A stretch of DNA of 50,174 nucleotides. It comes from a virus. The DNA is taken from positions 64,001 to 114,174 of the IMG/VR virus record IMGVR_UViG_3300032288_002343, one strand, 5' to 3'. The position numbers were made by a program, and so were the translations under genes. How positions within the stretch are numbered: the stretch's first letter is position 1; every line of letters starts with the position of its first letter. Positions 9,697 to 23,300 of this stretch are shown here, piece by piece. The notes under the pieces were generated by a model. It was not told the DNA's origin. It saw only the letters and a program-made list of their open reading frames with translations, and ran no database searches.

Positions 9697-12600
9697 TTAT
9701 TGTCTTCTAGCTTCAGCAGTCACTCTGATGCCCATTTCCTTAGCTAAATCAGGACTAATAAGAGGAAGAATCTCCTGTTGGAACTGAGAAGGTCCAGGAA
9801 TTAAATCAAGCACTCTCTTTGTAGGATGGGCTTTATCCATCAACTCTTCATCACCTGTAAGGGTTCCTCTGGTTTCTCTTTCTAAATCTACAATAGCTTT
9901 CTCAGCTTTTACTAGTATACCAAGGGAAGGTATTATACTACCCTTTGTAACACTTTCAAAGGACAGAGGATTGTAATAGAAGGAAAGTTCATCCTTTGCT
10001 TTACTGAGAACCTTGATATAAAACTTATATTTATTAGCTGTAATAGGATCCTCATCTTCTGGAGGAATAGCCATCTTAGCAGCTATCACCACAATCATCA
10101 TAGAGAACAAAAGACCAAGTTCTCTAGTCTCCATACTAAGCTCTTTTCTCATGAGGTCATAGAACTCCTCGTCTGTAATTTCCAAGTCTTGACCTGTTTT
10201 TTCTTTGTAGGCAATTCTTTTCTCCTCTAGGATTTCATTCATAATACGAATTCCTTCCTCATCCCCAGCAAGTATATGCCTCATTTTCAATATGTTAGCA
10301 AACCCAAGGCGAGCCCAGGTTTTAAAGAAAAGTCTTGTTCTACCATATTCCCATTCATCAAGCTCTTGGTTCTTCTGAATATCCATGGTACGCTCACTAA
10401 TCTGTTTAGGTATCCAGTTCCTAAACATCATGAACGATTTTAAAATAGTGTCTCTTCTGTAGTCAGCTCTATTCTCTCTACTCATCTGACCATTCAGCTT
10501 TCTACTGTATTCAATTACACTAGCACGATATTTAGCAATCTCCTCCTGACTAACGCCAGGGATCACCAACTTATCATCTTCAATCTTAGCCACCTTAGAT
10601 AGAGATTGTGTTTCTTTTAATTCTGTCACTCTATCTTCAAAAGACTTCTCAAGAGCACGTCTATCAGCAACAGACATGTCGTATTTAGTTTCTCTGTCTT
10701 TAGCTCTTAGGTATTGACGAATGTTTACAATCTTACCATCAACCACCATTGAGTTATCATTGAAAGCCAATGCGTTAGCAAATTGAAGCTTTCTTTCTGG
10801 CCAAGAGTTAGTAATCATGGCTATATCAATCAAAGACCATGAGCTTAGGTATTTTAGATAACCTTGTTTTTTAGCAAGTCTTCTCTGTTCTTCTACAGCA
10901 ATATCTTCGTTAATAGGAACGATTGTATCCAGAAGTGCCTTATCAACAGTGGTCAGTCCCATTCCTGTAGTAATTTGAGCATTTCTTTTCTGGAACTCTC
11001 TGAATCTATAAAACCCTCCAGCATTAATAAATGCATGGAAGTTAACACCAAAGTAGTTAGGGATTGCAACAGCAAGTTTTAAACCTACAGCTAGAGCTTG
11101 TGTTAATGCATTTGAACTTTCTAAAAACTTCTTAGTAGATATTTTTCTCTGTTCCTTCTGTTCTTTATCTTTTCCAAAAGCTTCTGTCACCTTCCCTAAA
11201 GCAATGTTTCCTATAGAATCAAGGTTCTCATTAAGACCATATAACCAATCATCTATAATCTTCTCTAGAACATCAGCATTCTTATTAGAACTCTCATCCA
11301 CTTTAGCATCTCCTTTAGTATCATATATAATATTGTTGTTTTCAACAATAATATGACCTTTGGATTTCTCTACAGCATGTAATGTTAGGAGTGTGTTCTC
11401 CATTCCTTGTCTAGCTTCATACTCCATCAGTGACTTAATCCAGAGCGTGCCTACCTTCGTAAGGTCTTTAGACAGCTGTTCTACAGCTCTTTCAGTTCTG
11501 GTGAAGTATTTAGGAATACCTTTCTTCAATCTTCCTGTCTCAGGATCAATCTTAGAATAAGCCAATCCTTCATAATCCCTAACAGTGTAATAATCTTTGA
11601 ATAAATCTTTAGCCTGGAAAGCTACATCTTTTGTTTGAGCAAACTTGTCAATGATAGTAGCCTCTATTAATGGGAAGAAAGACAATCCTTTCCTATCAAT
11701 ATATCCCATCTCTCTAGCCTTCTGATTCAGCTTTGTATAAAACTCCCACATCTTTAAAGCTGCAGGGCTCTTTAAAAGTTGTTTATAATCATCAGAATAG
11801 TGATCTTCTTCCTTCATCGATCTATTGAAGATGTAAGCAAACTGATATCCCTGATAACCATTAAAGGTGGCAAGGTTAATATCTAAAGAATCTCTTAGTT
11901 TTTTAATTCTATACTCTCTTATTTCATCATCTCTTTCTGGATCAGAAGCAAATGTTGTAGCATTTAATTCCTTTATTCCTCTTTCAATTGCATCTTTAGC
12001 AAGCCTGTCATACTCCTCTCTATCCATGTTCTTAAGGAAGAAGCTTTTGTTCTTTTCTTCTTTAGCTTTTGCTATTTCATTCCAGAACTTCTTATCAATC
12101 TTCTTAATAAGGACAAGCTCATCTTTCTCCACTCTACCAATCATATCAAACGCACTAACACCTTTTGCTGCAGCTTCTTTCTCAAGAGCAAGTACAAGAG
12201 GTGTATATTCAGCAACTAGCTCATTAGTCTTTAATGACACTAGACTGCTTGATTTAAGAATAGCATTAGATGCAAGGCGTATAATCTTTGGAGAAAGCTT
12301 TGTACCTTCAAGAAAAGTCTTTGCTATAAACTCAAGTTCTCTCTCTGCACCAATTACACTTTCTTTAGTCTTCTCTGTTGTAAGTCCTTGTTTCAGAGCA
12401 TATTGTACAACGAAGTCTCTTTGAAGCTCGTTGATTCTATCCATCATTCTTTCTGTAGCATCTGCCACTTTTACAAGACCTTCAAATACTTTCTTTTCCT
12501 CTTCAGTCATACCTGATTTAGGAGTAACAGATAGGTATATTTCGTCTACCTTAGAGAACTTCTCAGCACTTGTCTTAAATTCAAGAAGCTCACCTAGCTT

Positions 12601-14376
12601 ATTTCCAATATCTTCCTGCGTAAGAGCAGAGTAGTCAAGATTTTCAAAGTCCTCAAATGCTTTCTTTGCTTTCTCCATAAATGTAGTAGCTACATTTCGC
12701 AAGGGAGAAAAGTCAAGTTTCATATGAAGAGAACGAATGGCTTTAGCCATTTCATTTAACTGAATGTTCTTTAGGAATTTTTCCTCTGGACCAACAGATT
12801 TTTTGTAAAGCTTCTCCCACTGGTTTCTTAAAGAAGCTACAAGTTCATCTACCTTTTTCTTGTTCGTAGATTCTGTATCCAGTGCTACAGGAAGAAGATA
12901 GAGCTTTGTTTCTTTTAGGTTATCAAACTTACCAATCTCTAAAGAGTTGAGAACTAGCTTACTATCTCTGTCCCCTCGTATTGCTCTATCATAATTTGCA
13001 ATAAAAGGAATCATTCTAGTTCTTCTGAGTTGGTTAGACTTCACACCATAGTTGTATAATATCTTGGTGTATTCACCCATCTGTGCTTTCCATTCGTTTT
13101 GTTTATAGAATGGAATATCATCATTAACAGTTTTATCAAAGTTGGTGAACTTCCAGTCATACACATCCACCTTTATATCCTTTGTACCATCTTCTTTCAC
13201 CACAGGCTCAATAGCAATTAGGTCCACTGTAGAGGCAATCATACCCTTTACCTTCTCATTAACCACCTTCTTCTCTACAAGAAATCTTGTACCTGGAGCA
13301 TAAGATCTAACTAGCTCCTCTAGATAGGATCTAATACCTTTTTGGATAGTGCTGTTCAGAGGTGTTTCCAAAGGAGTATTTGTAAACTCTTCTTTGACAT
13401 ATCCATTCTTATCAATCAAATCGTTGAGTATAGTATTTTCAATAAACCCATGACCAGCCAGTCCCCATTCTTGTTTATAATCATCTTGTTTCTTATCAAA
13501 CTCACTACGCTCATTTTGATTCTTACCCTTCACTTTCTCAGTGACAGTAACTGCCACTTTATTACCATCAAGTGTGTAATGTCTTTTATCATTAGCAGTT
13601 TTTGGATTAAGAACAAGTCTATTGTCCATATCCATCACCTTATCATATATCTTGTTAACTTCTTCATTATCAAGTTGTAAGAACACTTCACCTCCTACAA
13701 TATCAGCAGTGGTACCACCTACATTACCAGAAATAATAAGCTCTGCTGTTTCTCCAAATAGATCTACATTTGTTTTTCCATACAAACTCTTTATAAAATC
13801 TAGAACAGCATCCCACAGTCTTTGAGCCATGTTCCTTTGTTCTTTCTCAAGAGTTGTTGGAAACTCAGTATTTCCTTCTATCTGGTTTACAATTCTTTCT
13901 GTGATAAGTTTATCAACAGCTTCCTTTTTAATCTTACGAATGTTAGGTCTTCCATCAGGAAGTTTGTAATAGCTATTATCTTTATACTCCTCAAACACTT
14001 GTTTGTACAGTGTAGTGTTACCAATCTCAGCAATCATTTTAGTCATGAGTGTGGGATTGGTTTGCTCTATTATAGCTGTAGCAATATGGACAATCTCTTC
14101 TGTAAGCGCTTGATCTTCTCTACCCATAGCAATAGCCACCACCCCTCTAGCCAAATCAGCCACCCCATTAACTGAGTTGATATCCATCCCTGTTGCTTTC
14201 GCATATTCTGCCAGGTCCTGTATATCAATTCCCATCTGGGTAGCAGCAACCTTCATCTTGCTGATTACATTAGGAGATGCTATTATTGCATCCACCTCAA
14301 GCTCAGCTAATAAAGGATTACCTGTTTTCTCAAGAGCAGCCTTGAAACTTGAACTATTTGGATTTATACAAGCCAT
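9697..14376 (-). CDS. Large virion/cargo protein with RecB-like PD-(D/E)XK nuclease motifs (1,559 aa)
   Basis: It begins MACINPNSSSFKAALEKTG and follows the polymerase gene after TAAC, so it is translationally linked to it. Residues about 305-460 carry the ordered motifs of RecB/Cas4-type nucleases: GHGFIENTI, a Glu then GMIASTVDLI, VDVYDWKF (the D-x-K core), and WKAQMGEYTKIL. An EEIVHIA segment near residue 93 is a weak zincin-like hint. The central part is long and charged, predicted helical. A hydrophobic region near 1100-1130 and a clear membrane-like segment (LLFSMMIVVIAAKMAI, about 1422-1437) suggest contact with a membrane during ejection. The C-terminus has HPTKRVLDLIPGPSQ. By position it should be packaged with the polymerase and ejected with it. 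The nuclease call is motif-based; the rest is unrecognised. Confidence 0.75.
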   Translation of the reverse strand: MACINPNSSSFKAALEKTGNPLLAELEVDAIIASPNVISKMKVAATQMGIDIQDLAEYAKATGMDINSVNGVADLARGVVAIAMGREDQALTEEIVHIATAIIEQTNPTLMTKMIAEIGNTTLYKQVFEEYKDNSYYKLPDGRPNIRKIKKEAVDKLITERIVNQIEGNTEFPTTLEKEQRNMAQRLWDAVLDFIKSLYGKTNVDLFGETAELIISGNVGGTTADIVGGEVFLQLDNEEVNKIYDKVMDMDNRLVLNPKTANDKRHYTLDGNKVAVTVTEKVKGKNQNERSEFDKKQDDYKQEWGLAGHGFIENTILNDLIDKNGYVKEEFTNTPLETPLNSTIQKGIRSYLEELVRSYAPGTRFLVEKKVVNEKVKGMIASTVDLIAIEPVVKEDGTKDIKVDVYDWKFTNFDKTVNDDIPFYKQNEWKAQMGEYTKILYNYGVKSNQLRRTRMIPFIANYDRAIRGDRDSKLVLNSLEIGKFDNLKETKLYLLPVALDTESTNKKKVDELVASLRNQWEKLYKKSVGPEEKFLKNIQLNEMAKAIRSLHMKLDFSPLRNVATTFMEKAKKAFEDFENLDYSALTQEDIGNKLGELLEFKTSAEKFSKVDEIYLSVTPKSGMTEEEKKVFEGLVKVADATERMMDRINELQRDFVVQYALKQGLTTEKTKESVIGAERELEFIAKTFLEGTKLSPKIIRLASNAILKSSSLVSLKTNELVAEYTPLVLALEKEAAAKGVSAFDMIGRVEKDELVLIKKIDKKFWNEIAKAKEEKNKSFFLKNMDREEYDRLAKDAIERGIKELNATTFASDPERDDEIREYRIKKLRDSLDINLATFNGYQGYQFAYIFNRSMKEEDHYSDDYKQLLKSPAALKMWEFYTKLNQKAREMGYIDRKGLSFFPLIEATIIDKFAQTKDVAFQAKDLFKDYYTVRDYEGLAYSKIDPETGRLKKGIPKYFTRTERAVEQLSKDLTKVGTLWIKSLMEYEARQGMENTLLTLHAVEKSKGHIIVENNNIIYDTKGDAKVDESSNKNADVLEKIIDDWLYGLNENLDSIGNIALGKVTEAFGKDKEQKEQRKISTKKFLESSNALTQALAVGLKLAVAIPNYFGVNFHAFINAGGFYRFREFQKRNAQITTGMGLTTVDKALLDTIVPINEDIAVEEQRRLAKKQGYLKYLSSWSLIDIAMITNSWPERKLQFANALAFNDNSMVVDGKIVNIRQYLRAKDRETKYDMSVADRRALEKSFEDRVTELKETQSLSKVAKIEDDKLVIPGVSQEEIAKYRASVIEYSRKLNGQMSRENRADYRRDTILKSFMMFRNWIPKQISERTMDIQKNQELDEWEYGRTRLFFKTWARLGFANILKMRHILAGDEEGIRIMNEILEEKRIAYKEKTGQDLEITDEEFYDLMRKELSMETRELGLLFSMMIVVIAAKMAIPPEDEDPITANKYKFYIKVLSKAKDELSFYYNPLSFESVTKGSIIPSLGILVKAEKAIVDLERETRGTLTGDEELMDKAHPTKRVLDLIPGPSQFQQEILPLISPDLAKEMGIRVTAEARRQ

Positions 14377-14377
14377 G

Positions 14378-17300
14378 TTAGTAGCATTCTTTAAGTTTGT
14401 TAATCACTTTTTTAGCATCCTTCTTAAGAGCATCATTGATGTACTCTTTTGCTTTAGCTTCTGTGAGTTTATGTTTCTTAGCAAAGTTAGTTAAAATCTG
14501 TTGTTTTCTTTCTGGTGTAATATCAGTTATTGAATCGTAGTCTATCTGAGGTACTTCTTCAGATGGGTTTGCTACCTCTGGTGCAGCTTCCTCAGCTTCT
14601 TCTTCAGACACTGTAGGAGCAATACCAAAGTATGACAATATCTTCTCATCTGTAATACTCTCATCTGACTCAATAAATCCATTATCTATCTGGGACTTTC
14701 TTGGAGTGTTGTAAAACTCCTTAGCATAAATACCATCTCCCCATGCATTGATGGCTTTATACAGAGCTACCATACCACCATTTCCATTATCCACAAGTCC
14801 CACCTTCTTAAAGAGTCCTCTCTTTACATAAGAGTAATCACCTCTTTCTCTCATGGCTTTCTTTTCTTTAAAAGTGAAAGCCTTCTCATAAGTGTAAACT
14901 ATTACATCGTAATTAGCTTCTTTAGCAAGCACAGGAACTTTTAACAGAATAGGTAGTTCCTTGTTCTTTATTGCATCATAGATGTCAGACCTGAACATCA
15001 TGTTTGTGTTATAGTCTTTCTGCCCTGTGTTCCAGTCCACTACATACTTAGCCTCCATGTGAGGAACTAAATCATCATAGTTCCAATAGGTTCTTTCAAA
15101 TACATTCAGATCTTTGAAAGTTTCTAAGGAAGTCATTCCAGGAAGGTTTGCAATAGAGCTGTTATATATTCCCATCAGATCCTCGTAAGGTAGAAGAGTT
15201 GTAAAGGAAACCTTAGACTGACTCAATCCAGACTGCAGCACTGATAGGGTGAGTAGATCATTATACAAATCTTCTTTACCCATACTCTTCAAATGGTTCT
15301 TCAGTTCTCTGAAGCCATATATAATCTGGTTCTGGTCATACACCTTATTAGTCTTGTTATCCAGATATAGGTTATTCACCTCACCTTTTGATAAAGGATC
15401 AGCAAAGTCTGCCTTCAGATTCTTGATGATAATGTTCTGACTCAGAGGACTTTCTGAAGATATTGATGAGATAAAATCAGTGATTCTCTTAGCTACGTTA
15501 GTCTCCTTAGACACCATCATTTTATTAATCTTCTCAGCTAAATTACCATCCACCTGAGTAACCCAATCAAACAATGTAGACACTACCCTTTGAGAGGTTC
15601 TGATGAAGTCTCTATCATTCATTTCTACATAAGGCTTAAGTACCTCTTGTATAGTTTCTCTAATAGTTCCTTTTCTATCAGCTATCAATATCTCAGAAAG
15701 AGCTTGACGCACATCAATAATACCCTCCATCATTTTACCTAAGAAGGAGTTTTCTAGAAGATCATCTGCAGAAGAGAAAATAGTATTTCTTGCCTTGTCC
15801 AGCTGATATAACTTCTTGAATATCAAGAAAGGATCATTGAAGGAAGATGTATCAAAGTTAGTTCCTTGTGTAACAATTAATAGCTGCTCAGCCATCTTTG
15901 CATACTTCAAGAACTCACGTAATATAAATCTCTGTTGAGCCTTTTGAGTTTTGTTAAACTCAGCTTTACCAATCATATCAAGCAATGCCTCATTATTAGG
16001 CACTGCAGGCACTCTCATAGCAGTGCCCTTATATTTAATATTCTTCTCAAGCTTCTTTAGAATCCTGTCATTGAACAGCCAGGTGCTTCCTGTTTTTTCA
16101 ATCTCACGTAGGTAGTCACGGATGATAGGTTGGTTCATGAAATAAGACACTGTCTCAATAGGAACTCCCACCTTAATTAGGAACATCCATGTAGATGCTA
16201 CGTTAGGCGTAGCACCAATTTCCATAATCCATGTATCCTTAGAGATGTCCACATATCCATCAATAAACTGACCAAGTATGTCAGAGATGTAATCACCACC
16301 AGCATTCTTAATCATTGAGATGGTAGGATAGGTTTTACCATCAACCTCTAGAGTGTTATACTCATTAAACTTGATTACACCATCTCCCAAGAACTTTCTA
16401 TCCTGTAGCTTAAGAAGGTCTTTCTTTCCTTCAAAGTCGATATAAATAGGAGTTCTTTGGTTCAGAGAATGGTTAGTCTGATTTACAGCAGCAATACCAA
16501 TTGCATACTTACCTGTAACCATCGCATGTCTCAGCCTAGACATAAATCTTCTGCTGAGCATGTTTGCAGCTACATTATAGTCAAATGATCCTAGTCCAAG
16601 TTTATCAACAATCTCTTTTGATAACTTCTTCATCTGGTCAGCAGAGTTAGGCTTAACCAAGTTTTCAAAGTTAAGAGGATGAGATACAAGCTTTTGTAAA
16701 GACTCAATGTATCCATTCTCTAAAGACTTCTTATAATCTTGTCTGTATTTGAACCTGTTTCTAATTTCTTCACCAACACCCTGGAAAGGAATTATTTTTA
16801 TCTCTCCAGTCTCTTTGTTTACATCAACGTTCTTTAAATACAGATTGAGTTTATCTATATCAAAGTCAGATCCCACCTTCTTCACCAGAGCTGAAGGAAT
16901 CACCACAGCATCTCCATACTCTTCTGGAAGGAATCTTTTAATTACAAAACTATCAATAGAGTTTTGTTTCTGTGTAGGAATACGGAAACCAATACCCTTT
17001 AATATCTCTGAGTTTTTAAGTTCTTCTAGAAGTTCTTCATCAGAAAGGTCACTCTTAAACCATCTAGCCACCATTATCTCGCACACACGCTTACCATCTT
17101 TATCCTCATAGAACTTAAGAACATCTGATGCGTATACACCATCTTTCACCTTACGAGCACCACCCTCTAATAAAGTGGAAGGGATTTGCACCTTCATACT
17201 TCCACTCATCTTAGGAGACATTACATTTCTATCAGCAATAGAATACAGAACGTTTCTCACCTGCTGATAAGCAGGAGTGGCTTCTAGGATAACAGAGCCA

Positions 17301-20300
17301 TTCTTATATCCTTTAAGAGCAGCACTAATATTGTCATTAATCTCTCGTTTGGTAAGTTCTCTTCTTAGAGCATCTGCCACTTTCTCCAGGCTTTCTACCT
17401 CATAGCCATCATCCACCTTCTTTAAGCCAAACTCTGTAGTGAGAGCATTCACTCCCTCTTCTACCAGGGCTTCCAGGATATCTTGGTTATTCTTAATCTC
17501 TTTGTATAGGTTGTCTCCATTATTATAACCCATCTTTCCATCCTTACTCAAAGCATTCCAAGCAACATATCTCTTATTGAATGAAGGCTCTTCAGGCATA
17601 AAGTCAATTGGTACACCTGCTGCCATGAAATCTAGAGTGACAAGTTTGGTCATCTGAGATCCTCTAGTTACAACATTCTCTTCTTTAGAAGGAACGTCTG
17701 ACTGGATGCTCATGATGGCAAATGGTATATTCAATACAGTTTGAGGAAGCATAGGATTACTCTTCTGCTTTTCAGTCTCAAAAGGCTCCTCATTAAAGTT
17801 ACCTTCCTTATCATACAGACTAAAGGTTTTTTCAGCTCCCACCTTTCTACCACTCTTAAACACCACATAATCAACATCTTCCTTCTGCATTTTATCATAC
17901 AGCTTAAGAGCGTTTGATGTAGGGTTCACCTCTCTTAACACTCTGTAAGAGAATGGATAGAGGGCAAATTTATCAAGTACAATATCATTATAAGGTCTTC
18001 CATTAGCCTTGTTACCAGATACAATAGGCTTGATAGGAGTGTAGGTGCGCATCACCTTAGGATTACCAGCTCTGATAATCTTCTTCTCTCTTCCTGTAAG
18101 TTTTTCTCCCTTATCTTGTTTCTCAAAAGCTAGGTCAAATTTATATTGTCTCTCCTGGTCACTATCCCACTCACCAGCTCTAATCTTGAAGTTACGTAGA
18201 GCCTTCAGAGAAATAATACCACCACCATCAGTTTCCTCAAACACACCATAATCTTGTAAGTCTGATGTAGAGTTGACATCATTCACCGTAGCACCTCTGA
18301 AATAATCTCTGTCAAAGTTAGTGTAACCAGCATCCTCCTCACTAAACCCTTCATTCCACACTTTGTGGAAAGCACTATTCATTTCAGGAGAGTTACTAAT
18401 AATAGCCTGACGAGGAGAATTGAAACTTTTGATACGTTTCAGCTCATCTGAGTATTGATAAGGATCAGAATATAAAAGCTTATGTAATTCAATATTAGCT
18501 ATAGCGTAGTTGATAGATAGGGTGGCAAGTTCATTTTTCAGTTCATCTTCAGTGAGCCCATCCTTTCCAAAAGACAATCCTTCTGTAACGAGTTGATTAT
18601 CACGCACTTTGATAGCTCCATACTCTGCTAATGTGTTTCTCAACCTATCTCTTTCTCTATTTATAAAGGCATCAATAGCTTCATTTATATCTTTACCATG
18701 CTGTGCGTATAGCTCATCTATAGAACCTTCAAACTCAAGAACAGTTTTTTCAAGGTCTTCTTTGAGAATACCTTTGAAGAAACGTAAGTCACTAGAGTTC
18801 TTGCCTTTAGCAACTGGTCTATTTTCTTTGGCAAGTTTTATCTCATCCTCTAGATAGCCTTTGAAGATAGTGTGCGCACGTTCATAGTTTGCAAGTATTT
18901 CAGACTTGTCAACACTATTTCCCATATACACCATCCACTCAATAGATGCATCACCAGGTACAAGATTTAGGTAGTAACCTGCAGTGTTTAGGTTTACCTC
19001 TTGTAAAAGTCTTTCTTTGTAATTAAGTTTAGAAGACTCTTTTTGTCTACCCTTCTTCTGATCTACAGTACCATCTGCATAAGCAGTTTGCATTAACTGA
19101 TCTGTACCTTCTATGCGTTCACCAGACTCTTTATCAAACATCTTATACAGCAACAAAGAGTTAGCTGCAAAGCTATCTGTAAGTAGATACTCGTACTGTG
19201 TATTGGCAAGCTCGCTTAGGTTAGTTACCTGAGAGAGGGTGTTGTATAAATCGTTAAGAGCGTTTGTGCCAATAAAGGTTTGGGTGAGTTCTCCGTTCAC
19301 ATTATAATATGTGCTGCTGAACTCAGGATTGTCCATCTTTGCCTTTATCTCAGAAAGCTGGCGTAAGCGCAGATCAATGTCTAGAGTTCTACCACCCACA
19401 CTCATAATACTTCTACCATTAGCAATGCTAGTTCTAATACCATTCACCGCCTCAGCAAACTTTGTTTTCTCAGGCATGGTAGAAAGTCTCTCTTCATCAA
19501 AGTTAATTCCAAACTCTTTTAGGAATGCCACCTGTGCAGATAGATCGTCCTTCTTAAGCTTTACATCTTTCTTTATAGCATCAGTGTTTCCTATGTATGA
19601 TTTACCATTCTCAGCTTTCTTGAAATACTTGCTATTCTTAGCAATAGTGTTCTTAATGTTGTTTACAAACTCTTCTTTCACCTGTCTAGCAGCTGTTGTG
19701 AAGTTTGCATCACCCACTTGGATGTCACCATTATCAAGAACATACACTGTCTTCACTGTAGGAGATTGCTTCTTAAAGGATCTCCAGAAGGCAGACAGTA
19801 ATTGAAGATCTGCTGCATTGTCTAGCTCATCGATAGTTTTGAGCTTGGACAAACGGTTGTACAACTTAATATATTTAGGATCATCCTCAGACATAGCTTT
19901 CACTCTGTTCACCATCTCTGTCATACTACGAGAGGTGTGAACATTGTTCATTACACCTATGAATATCTCACTCATAGGAAGGAGTGTATAACCACCTATA
20001 GAAGACAATTTCTCACTACCATTGCTTTGAATTACAGGAAGACTAGCTAATAACAGTTTAACTGCTGAATTAGTCTTTCTCATGCTATCTATCTTTCTAG
20101 CATCTGCATATGGATCATCCTTACCCTTCTCAAGAGTGGAAAGGTCAATATCATCATTCTCATCAAACTCAATGTTGTAAGATCTGATGTATTCTTCATG
20201 TTTCTCAACAAGAGCTTCCCAGTTATCTAAGATGTTCTTATACAGGTTGTTATAATGACTTATCATTATATCACCTTCTTCTGAACCAACTTCCTCATCA

Positions 20301-23300
20301 GTAACCATCTTCTCAATCTCAGTGACATTATCTGCCATCAAGTCTCCTAACTCATCCTGGAGCTTTTGATAGAGCTCACTTCTCTTCATCTTGGTAATCT
20401 CAAACAACCCCTGGTTTTCTTCAAATAAGTCTCTTACAGTGATGTAAGTCATGTGTTGCATAAGATCATGCACCTGCTCACCTGTAAATACATCCAGATT
20501 ATAGTCAGCAGTTTCACCACCAATCACCTCATCTACATCTATAAAGCCTTTCTTAGCAAAAGATAGAGCTGTGTCATATGGAGAGTATTGTTTATAATAC
20601 CCAGAACCTATTCTCTTGAACAGTTCTTCTGTATTAGTTTTAGCATTCTCTCCAGTGAAGAAAGCCTTGAAGAAGTTTACAATATCAGCAAACACCTTGG
20701 CAATCAATGACTTACGCTCTTGTGGCTTTTGAGGAACCTTACCCTCTTGTATATAATCTCTGAATTCTTCAGCAAGCTTCTCTTCCATTTGCTTGTCTGT
20801 AGCCTCAGAGTAGTTTACGTTCTTTAGACTAGCTCTGTCAAAGAATGATCCAGATCTACTTCTAAACTCATTAGCAAAAGCATTACGTTCTGCAGGAGTA
20901 GTGAGAGCTTGCCACACAGCATGGAACACCTCGTGATACACTGTACCCACTTCTGCATTCTCAGAAAGGTAGATGGCACCATCTTGGAACATACCATGTG
21001 CTCTTCTACCATTAGCAGCAAGAATGTAATTCTTCACTCTGTATACAGGAATATTGGGGAAGTTGGCAGATAACCAATCTTCTACATTCTTCCAGTTCTC
21101 AGGCTTCAACTTTTTGAGATCATTAACCAGCATCATTCTGAAGTCACTACCTCTCTTGGTAGGACCAGCTTGCTTTCTCTGATTCACTCTCTCCTGAAGA
21201 TTAGGACTTATAACAGCAGGCTTAGCTTCTGTTTCAGGAGCTGCAGGAGCTACCTCAGGAGCAGGAGTAAGTTGTTTCTTAACCTCTGCTCTAATGATGT
21301 TTCTAATAATATTCTCAGCAATTGCAATAGCCTGATCATCAGGAGTGTCTTCTGTAATACCAGACTTAGGAATTGTTGTAAGTTTCGCAATAGCTGCATC
21401 TATCATCAATTTGTATTCAGGATCAGTGGCTGGATCAGGAAGCAATATACCCTGCTTACCATCTGTCTCCAAGAACTTCTCCTTATTAATTGTGAATGTG
21501 AAATCACCCAGCTTTGTAGGAATAACATTCTCCTTACCCTCAAGATTGAACTTCTTAACGGGTTCAGTTTTCTTAGCCTCAGTTTCTGTGGCTGGTACAA
21601 CTACCTTCTTCTGTGGTTTTGTAGGAGTGACTTCTTGAGAAGTGTTACCTTTCTTATCTACCACTGTAAAATATATACCCTTTCTGTTAGTATCTTGGGC
21701 ATCCTTCAGAGGTCTGATTCTTGTGGTGAGAGGAATGGTCTGTGGATTTCTTGCACTACTATCAGGGTTCTTCTTAGAAAGAAGGAATGACTGGTAGTTC
21801 TGCCATTGTCTAGTTTTAATTCCATCAGGACCAATGCTGGTGATTTCTGTGTAAGGCTTATTCCACTCACCCTTCTGACCACCAGTTACTAATGTAGAGT
21901 TGACGTTGTTGTACATCTTGGTCAGCTCTTCAACAATAGCAGCTTTGTTAGCTTTCAGGGCTGAAGGTTTAATAGAAAACTTCTTTTCCTCCTTACCCAT
22001 GATGAGCATATTGTCACCAAAGAACACACTACTAAATCCAGCAGGCTTTCTGTTTCCTTGAGGATCTTGTGGCGTACCCCAGTAGATTACTGACTTAAGC
22101 CAGTTGTATAACATAACAGACTCATTGCTCTTTAAGTTCTTGTCTTTAAACAAGTTAGTAGCAAGTCTTTCAATAGCATTGTAAATTAACTCAGCTTCAG
22201 ACTGTGTAAGATTTCTATTATTCAATCTCACTAGTCCATTGTTACTGTAGAGAAGAGGTACACCTTTCACATCGTTAAATGTAGAAGATCCATACACAAC
22301 AGCACCATCTGTTGTAGGAACACCCACCACTCTCTTAGTTCTAAGATTAGTTTCAGAAACAAGACCAGAGTCTTCTACAGCCACTCTAGCTGTTCTGTCA
22401 AATATAAACTTACCATTCTGATCCAGTTCTCCTACATATTGAGGACTTCCAAAAGATGCATTGATTTTGTACAGGTCATTGGTAGGAGATTTAAGCGTGT
22501 TCTCTCTCCAAGCCATATATTCTTTTGTCAATGCCTTTCTAGTATCCTCATCAGTGCTTTCTCTGAACATAGAACCTCCACCACTCTGCTCTAAAGTTTC
22601 TGGGAAGGTTTGGTAGATGATGGTATCTAATGTAGGTTTGCTGAGTTTCTTACCATCCTCACCTACAAAATATCTTTCATTTGTAACAGGATCTATTCCC
22701 ATTACCACTAACATAATAGTCTTTGAAGGATCAACATCAGCACCAGCTAATCCCTTGTCCTTAACCCATTGAGTTAAGCCAGGGATACCTAGTTGCTTTT
22801 CGTTACCCTGTGTAACAATTACACCACGGAAGTTATCTCTGTTTGCAAATGTGTAGAAGTTTGCCCCAAATCTATTAGCACGCACATGGTGCTCAGCCAG
22901 AGACTCTTTCTGAGAATATCCTTCTACAGGAGGCTTTGTACTATCAACAACTTCTTGATTGGTCTTCTTAGCATCTGGTTCAAACTTTCCTGTACCAATC
23001 TCTCTAGTTTGTACACCAGTGTCACTAGTTTCATTGAGCGCTTCTTGGATAGCTTTCTCGCCAGCTATCTTTTCCTCTTTAGCAAGATTTTCAAGAAACT
23101 CCTTAGACCTTTTATCAAACTCTTTCTGTATATCATCTACTAACTCACTGTTGTTCAATGAGTTAATATATTGTAATTTGTTTTCTGTAGGCTTTACAAT
23201 ATCAGCATACTTCTTCTTATTCAGGACAGCATCAATAGATTTGTCCATCATATCCTGAAGTACATTCTCTTCTACAGAAGTATCTGTCAATTCATACTCT

